A DNA stretch of 64,000 nucleotides from Pseudoduganella rivuli (GTDB taxonomy: Bacteria > Pseudomonadota > Gammaproteobacteria > Burkholderiales > Burkholderiaceae_D), in the NCBI RefSeq assembly GCF_009674485.1, contig NZ_WKJJ01000028.1, positions 28,074-92,073 of the forward strand, in the 5' to 3' direction. Shown in pieces: positions 60,495 through 64,000 of this stretch. The first letter of the stretch is position 1. Each line of letters opens with the position of its first letter. The notes beneath the pieces were generated by a model that worked only from the letters and a program-made list of their open reading frames with translations, was not told the DNA's origin and did no database searches. Both the position numbers and the translations under genes were made by a program.

Positions 60495-60608
60495 GCCACG
60501 CGGCAGTTGTGCCGATTTGGTGGCGCACACTGTGCAAATCCATCAAGACCGCCTGTTCAAAGCTGCATAAGCTCTCCGGTTCCAACACAACAACAACCGG
60601 AGACACCC

Positions 60609-62492
60609 ATGACATTCGCACTGCAAGGCCGCCGCGCCGCGGCCGGCCTCACCCTGCTGCTGGCCAGCCTGTTCGCGCACGCGGGCATGCCATACCAGGA
60701 CCACGTCTTTGAATACAAGCAGCCGAACGGCGAAAAGCTGCGCGTGCACCTGGACGGCAATGACTACTACGCCGAACAGCGCACCGACGACGGTTCGCTG
60801 GTGGTCTACGACGCAAAAAAGAAGGGCCTGTGCTACGCGGAAGTAAACGCGGCAGGCGACGACCTGGTGTCGACGGGCGTGCTGGCCACCAACGCGAAAT
60901 TACGCAGCTTCGCCACCGCCAATAAACAGCAGCAAGGCCTGGGCACCGAGGCGCGCGCACGCAAGGCGAAAGAGAAATACCAGCAAATGCATGGCAAGGC
61001 GCCGGAACCGCCCGCTGTGACGACGTCGAAGCTGGCTGCCGCGCCGGCGCTGGCCGCCGTTTCCGGCACGGTCAAAGGCTTGACCGTGATTATCGACTTC
61101 CCCGACCTGGCTGGCACCATCACGCAGGCGCAAGTCAATTCCTTCCTCAACGACGTACCGTACACCGGCTTCGGCAACGCGCAATCGGTGCGCGGCTACT
61201 TCCAGACCGTGTCCGGCAACAAGCTCGATTACACCAATACCGTCACCCGCTACTACCGCGCGAAATACAACAAATCGTATTACGCCGACAGCAGCCTCAG
61301 TTCGTCCGTACGGTCGCAGGAATTGATTTCCGAAGCGCTGAACTGGCTGAAAACCACGCAGGGCTTCGACTTTTCCACGTTGTCCGTGGACGCCAATAAC
61401 CGCATCCGCGGCCTGAACTTCTTTTATGCCGGGGAATCGGACAGCGCGTGGTCGAAGGGTCTGTGGCCGCACATGGGCTGGCTCAGCAACCAGTTCTGCT
61501 CCAACAATGTGTGCACGGGCAGCTACCAGATCACCAACATGGGCAACAGCATGGCGATCGGCACCTTCTCGCACGAGTCCGGCCACCTGATCATGGGCTG
61601 GCCCGACCTGTATGACTACGATGGCTCGTCCGAGGGCTCCGTCGCCAGCTATTGCCTGATGGGCTTTGGCGGCATCGGCGCGCAAAGCAAGTTCCGTCCG
61701 ACGCCGCCGGTCGGCTTCTTCCGCTACCTGGTCGGCTGGGATACCGTCACTGAACTCAATCCCGCCATCAATGCTTCCGCACCGAAGGGCCGCCTGAGCC
61801 ACACATCCGGTTCGCACGCGCTGTACCGCTGGTCCAATCCCGCCAACCAGCAGGAAGCGTTCTACCTGGAAGCCATCCACCAGAGCGGCCAGAACCTGTA
61901 CCAGCCGGGCCAGGGCCTGGCCGTGTGGCACGTGGATCCGGCCGGCGACAATTCCAACGAATGGCACCCGTACGTCCAGATGGAACATGCGGACGGCCGG
62001 CGCGATCCGGAAAACCGGGTCAACCGCAGCGACGCCACCGACCTGTACGACGGCGTCGCCACGCGCGCCTTCACCGATACCCTGCCGAATGCGCTGACCA
62101 GCAAAGGCACCAATTCGAAATGGTGGAACGGCTACGCGTCGGGCCTGTCGGTGACCAATATCAGTCCGGCCGCGCAAACCATTTCGTTTGACGTGGGCGC
62201 CACCGGGGATGTGTACACCGGTTACCTGGCCAGCGGCGCGTCCGTGATCCAGCCGTCGCCGTACTTCCTGTATGCGGGCGGCACCCTGCGCATCAACCTG
62301 ACCGGCCCGTCGAATGCAGACTTTGAACTGAAGCTGGAAAAATGGAATGGCAGCGCATGGCAGCAAGTCGCGTCATCGACCACGCCGACGTCGACCGAGT
62401 CGATCACGTATACGGCGGCCAACGCGTATTACCGCATCACCGTGTACTCGTACAGCGGCGCCGGCAACTACACGCTGACCGTGCAGAAATAA
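60609..62492 (+). CDS. Secreted M6-family (immune inhibitor A-like) metalloprotease
   Basis: 627-aa exported protease with a signal peptide (about 24 residues, ending LFAHAG). The catalytic zinc motif HESGH (from about residue 322) sits in FSHESGHLIMGWPDLYDYDG, with the M6 aspartate following. The N-terminal region (about 25-160) looks like a propeptide, and the C-terminal about 95 residues (YTGYLASGASVIQPSPYF to NYTLTVQK) are a pre-peptidase C-terminal (PPC) domain often removed on maturation. It is convergent with the next gene with only 2 bp between the stops. Confidence 0.92.
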   Translation: MTFALQGRRAAAGLTLLLASLFAHAGMPYQDHVFEYKQPNGEKLRVHLDGNDYYAEQRTDDGSLVVYDAKKKGLCYAEVNAAGDDLVSTGVLATNAKLRSFATANKQQQGLGTEARARKAKEKYQQMHGKAPEPPAVTTSKLAAAPALAAVSGTVKGLTVIIDFPDLAGTITQAQVNSFLNDVPYTGFGNAQSVRGYFQTVSGNKLDYTNTVTRYYRAKYNKSYYADSSLSSSVRSQELISEALNWLKTTQGFDFSTLSVDANNRIRGLNFFYAGESDSAWSKGLWPHMGWLSNQFCSNNVCTGSYQITNMGNSMAIGTFSHESGHLIMGWPDLYDYDGSSEGSVASYCLMGFGGIGAQSKFRPTPPVGFFRYLVGWDTVTELNPAINASAPKGRLSHTSGSHALYRWSNPANQQEAFYLEAIHQSGQNLYQPGQGLAVWHVDPAGDNSNEWHPYVQMEHADGRRDPENRVNRSDATDLYDGVATRAFTDTLPNALTSKGTNSKWWNGYASGLSVTNISPAAQTISFDVGATGDVYTGYLASGASVIQPSPYFLYAGGTLRINLTGPSNADFELKLEKWNGSAWQQVASSTTPTSTESITYTAANAYYRITVYSYSGAGNYTLTVQK

Positions 62493-62494
62493 GC

Positions 62495-63124
62495 TTAACC
62501 CGCCGCTGCCGCCACTTCCGGCGGCAGCACGATGCCATTGGCGGCGGCGTAACTGGCCGCCGCTTTCAATGCCTGCTGCAAACCGCGGACATGTTCCGGC
62601 AATGCCTTGGACAGGTAGGCCGCGCGAATCACGACGGGACCTTTCAACATGTCGATTTTCCTGCGGTTGGCCGACAGGCTTTTCGAAATTTCCGCACTGG
62701 TGGCAATCCCCTGCGCCAGCGCAAACACATCCTGGCCAAACCGTGTGCGGGCGTCGGCGGCGAGCGGCTGCGCGCCGCCAAGTCGCCGGATCAACAACTG
62801 GGCGGCGTCGGCCTGGCGCTTCAAAGCTTCTTCCAGTTCCGCACGTGTAGCGAGTTGTTGCAGGCCACGCCCGGCAGCCCCGACGGCTTCCGCTTCCGGT
62901 TGCAATCCCGCAGCCGCCAGCAAACCGGATTCGGCCGCCATGGTCTGCTGGGCGGCATCGACATACTGGTCGGCGGCGGCCGCCGGATCGACCAGCGTAT
63001 CGGTCAGGGCTTGATACTGGGCGCCGGCATTACCCACCGGCAGTTGTGCTTGGGCTGCGCCCATCGCCGCCAGGCCGGCGGCAACGGTGGCAAGGGTGGC
63101 GATGGCGGCAAGTTGCTTTTGCAT
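62495..63124 (-). CDS. Hypothetical periplasmic Ala-rich helical protein
   Basis: 209-aa exported protein (signal peptide MQKQLAAIATLATVAAGLAAMG, cleavage near AQA). The mature part is almost all helical and Ala/Gln/Leu-rich, without cysteines. No family was recognised. It is separated from the next upstream membrane-protein gene by 66 bp on the same strand, so the two may be co-transcribed. Confidence 0.65.
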   Translation of the reverse strand: MQKQLAAIATLATVAAGLAAMGAAQAQLPVGNAGAQYQALTDTLVDPAAAADQYVDAAQQTMAAESGLLAAAGLQPEAEAVGAAGRGLQQLATRAELEEALKRQADAAQLLIRRLGGAQPLAADARTRFGQDVFALAQGIATSAEISKSLSANRRKIDMLKGPVVIRAAYLSKALPEHVRGLQQALKAAASYAAANGIVLPPEVAAAAG

Positions 63125-63190
63125 GGAAATCCTCGTGAATTGCGGTGGCGGATTGTAGCAAGGCAACTTGGCCAGAAAAGTAACACATTC

Positions 63191-63616
63191 TCACACTGTG
63201 CGCATCGAAGCGGCCGCACCCGCCACCGGCAGCGACTTTTTCACGCCGATATATTGCAGCCACGCGAAGCCCAACGTCGCGATGGCTTGCACCACCACGT
63301 AAGCTTCGCCCAGGGCGGAAGGCGCCACCATGCCCAGCACGAGAATATCGATGCTGGCCAGCGCCCACAGCACATTGCCCACCACGACGAACAGCGCCAG
63401 CGGACGCCACAACGTGCGGCTGGCCGCCAGCCCTGCCAGCATCAGCACGTACACCACCATGAACAGGCCCGTGCCTTGCAGCAGCGCTTCCGGCAAGTTC
63501 AACAATCCAGTGACCGCTTGCGGGCGGGCCAGGTGCAAGGCGCCGATGGCCCCGCTGGCGACGGCGTCGGCGATGAAGGCGTTTTTCAGGAAACGGGAAG
63601 TCTGGATCGAGTTCAT
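63191..63616 (-). CDS. Four-helix membrane protein (SPW/DoxX-like size)
   Basis: 141-aa inner-membrane protein with four helices (about 12-30, 43-63, 70-92 and 98-118). The pattern NAFIADAVASGAIGALHLARP and VVYVLMLAGLAASRTLWRPLA resembles small uncharacterised DoxX-like membrane proteins. The start MNSIQTSRFL has AAGGAGCACGCC upstream. No function can be assigned. Confidence 0.7.
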   Translation of the reverse strand: MNSIQTSRFLKNAFIADAVASGAIGALHLARPQAVTGLLNLPEALLQGTGLFMVVYVLMLAGLAASRTLWRPLALFVVVGNVLWALASIDILVLGMVAPSALGEAYVVVQAIATLGFAWLQYIGVKKSLPVAGAAASMRTV

Positions 63617-63770
63617 GGCGTGCTCCTTTGAAGTAAGTGTTGCGTTGAAGTGGATCCAGTGTCGCGCCGCCACGCCGCACGGCCAATTACGTCCCAGGTA
63701 ATCACGATCCCCATCACGCTCATCGCGCCTGCTACTCCCCCGAGATATTAATTCCGCGTATATAGCATAT

Positions 63771-63788
63771 TGCAAATGGAAATTTGCA
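63771..63788. repeat. Inverted repeat upstream of the membrane-protein gene
   Basis: TGCAAAT (63771-63777) and ATTTGCA (63782-63788) form a perfect 7-bp inverted repeat around GGAA, about 155 bp before the membrane-protein start. It may be an operator; the surrounding AT-rich stretch is unusual for this window. Confidence 0.4.
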
Positions 63789-63852
63789 TTGCAGCGTAAT
63801 TTCCCGCATGATTGCACTTGTCTCCTCCAACTCTTCAAAAGAATTGGATTTT

Positions 63853-63878
63853 GCCCGCCTCCCAGCGGGCATTTTTTT
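63853..63878 (+). terminator. Plus-strand intrinsic terminator without an obvious gene upstream
   Basis: GCCCGC (63853-63858) pairs perfectly with GCGGGC (63865-63870), followed by ATTTTTTT. It works only on the plus strand, where no coding gene ends before it within 1 kb, so it may end a small RNA or a long 3' region. The insertion sequence begins directly after the T-run. Confidence 0.8.
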
Positions 63879-64000
63879 GGTTCTTCACGGATTGCCGGGA
63901 AACGCTGCTTTGATCTTCAGGAAGAAGAATTCCGAGTCGCGATAGCCATAGGCCATCCGTTTCATTACCTTTATCTTGTTGTTGATGCCCTCGAGCTGGC
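63879..64000 (-). mobile_element. End of an ISL3-family insertion sequence
   Basis: GGTTCTTCACGG at 63879 fits the start of ISL3-type terminal inverted repeats and overlaps the stop of the transposase. ATTTTTTT immediately outside is a candidate 8-bp target repeat, the size ISL3 elements make, but the other end is beyond the window. Confidence 0.75.
63885..64000 (-). CDS. ISL3-family transposase, C-terminal part
   Basis: The last 37 residues of the transposase are in the window: LEGINNKIKVMKRMAYGYRD, then SEFFFLKIKAAFPGNP and a stop. This is the typical C-terminus of ISL3 (IS204/IS1001/IS1096/IS1165) DDE transposases. The rest lies beyond the right edge, so whether the gene is intact is unknown. 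Confidence 0.88.
   Translation of the reverse strand, partial: QLEGINNKIKVMKRMAYGYRDSEFFFLKIKAAFPGNP

Noticed and set aside
59250..60530. A 426-codon minus-strand frame across the chemoreceptor
   Set aside because: Gly/His/Arg-rich shadow of the chemoreceptor coding strand.

Overview
The window is a high-GC stretch of chromosome, densely packed with short operons. It most likely comes from a betaproteobacterium of the order Burkholderiales, in the Massilia/Duganella/Janthinobacterium group of Oxalobacteraceae. The reasons are two tandem cyanophycin synthetases (CphA plus a CphA'-type paralogue) beside a cyanophycin-associated ABC transporter and DUF1854 gene, Burkholderiales-type porins, an SDR-type threonine dehydrogenase paired with Kbl, and the abundance of c-di-GMP, two-component and secreted-protease genes. 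The genus is an inference from gene content and was not tested by any search.

Layout. 1-6.4 kb: a minus-strand amino-acid block (kbl, SDR-type threonine dehydrogenase, sdaA, thrC, and the start of moeA) with a divergent XRE-cupin regulator. Kbl and the dehydrogenase take threonine to glycine and acetyl-CoA, SdaA takes serine to pyruvate, and ThrC makes threonine. 6.4-7.1 kb: a small membrane protein/XRE regulator pair behind a promoter with two operators. 7.1-11.2 kb: glycerol catabolism (glpD-glpK, divergent glpR) with clustered GlpR-like sites and a short upstream ORF before glpD. 11.2-13.3 kb: a lone TnpB gene between a frameshifted small secreted-protein gene and an unexplained spacer. 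13.3-14.7 kb: an ammonium transporter with a sigma-54 promoter and an NtrC-like site. 14.7-19.5 kb: two large secreted or periplasmic peptidases. 19.6-24.7 kb: a GGDEF-EAL protein in an operon with a cupredoxin-like protein, divergent from an EAL-CBS-GGDEF protein. 24.7-28.3 kb: a zinc-type ABC uptake cluster without its ATPase, with an outer-membrane protein and a small Cys/His protein. 28.4-32.6 kb: an exonuclease/Hsp70-like pair, a LacI-type regulator and small genes.

32.6-41.5 kb: the cyanophycin locus. cphA' and cphA run on the minus strand to a clear terminator. A zinc-ribbon ABC exporter-type protein, a DUF1854 protein and a Nudix hydrolase run divergently. 41.5-47.4 kb: a TlpA-like/CcdA-like thiol-redox pair, a divergent OmpR-type two-component system with its likely binding sites, then a LytS/LytTR system coupled to a secreted protein. 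47.5-53.1 kb: glycerate kinase, a TonB-dependent receptor, and a BlaI-type repressor with an M56-M23 fusion peptidase behind a promoter with two BlaI-like operators. 53.1-64 kb: hemerythrin, an aromatic amino acid permease, two porins, a chemoreceptor, an M6 peptidase, small envelope genes, and at the edge the end of an ISL3-family insertion sequence abutting the T-tract of a terminator.

The most distinctive parts are the BlaI/M56-M23 module, the cyanophycin locus with a synthetase whose Mur-ligase P-loop is lost, the cupredoxin/c-di-GMP operon, and several promoters whose operators can be read directly. No rRNA, tRNA or CRISPR array was seen.
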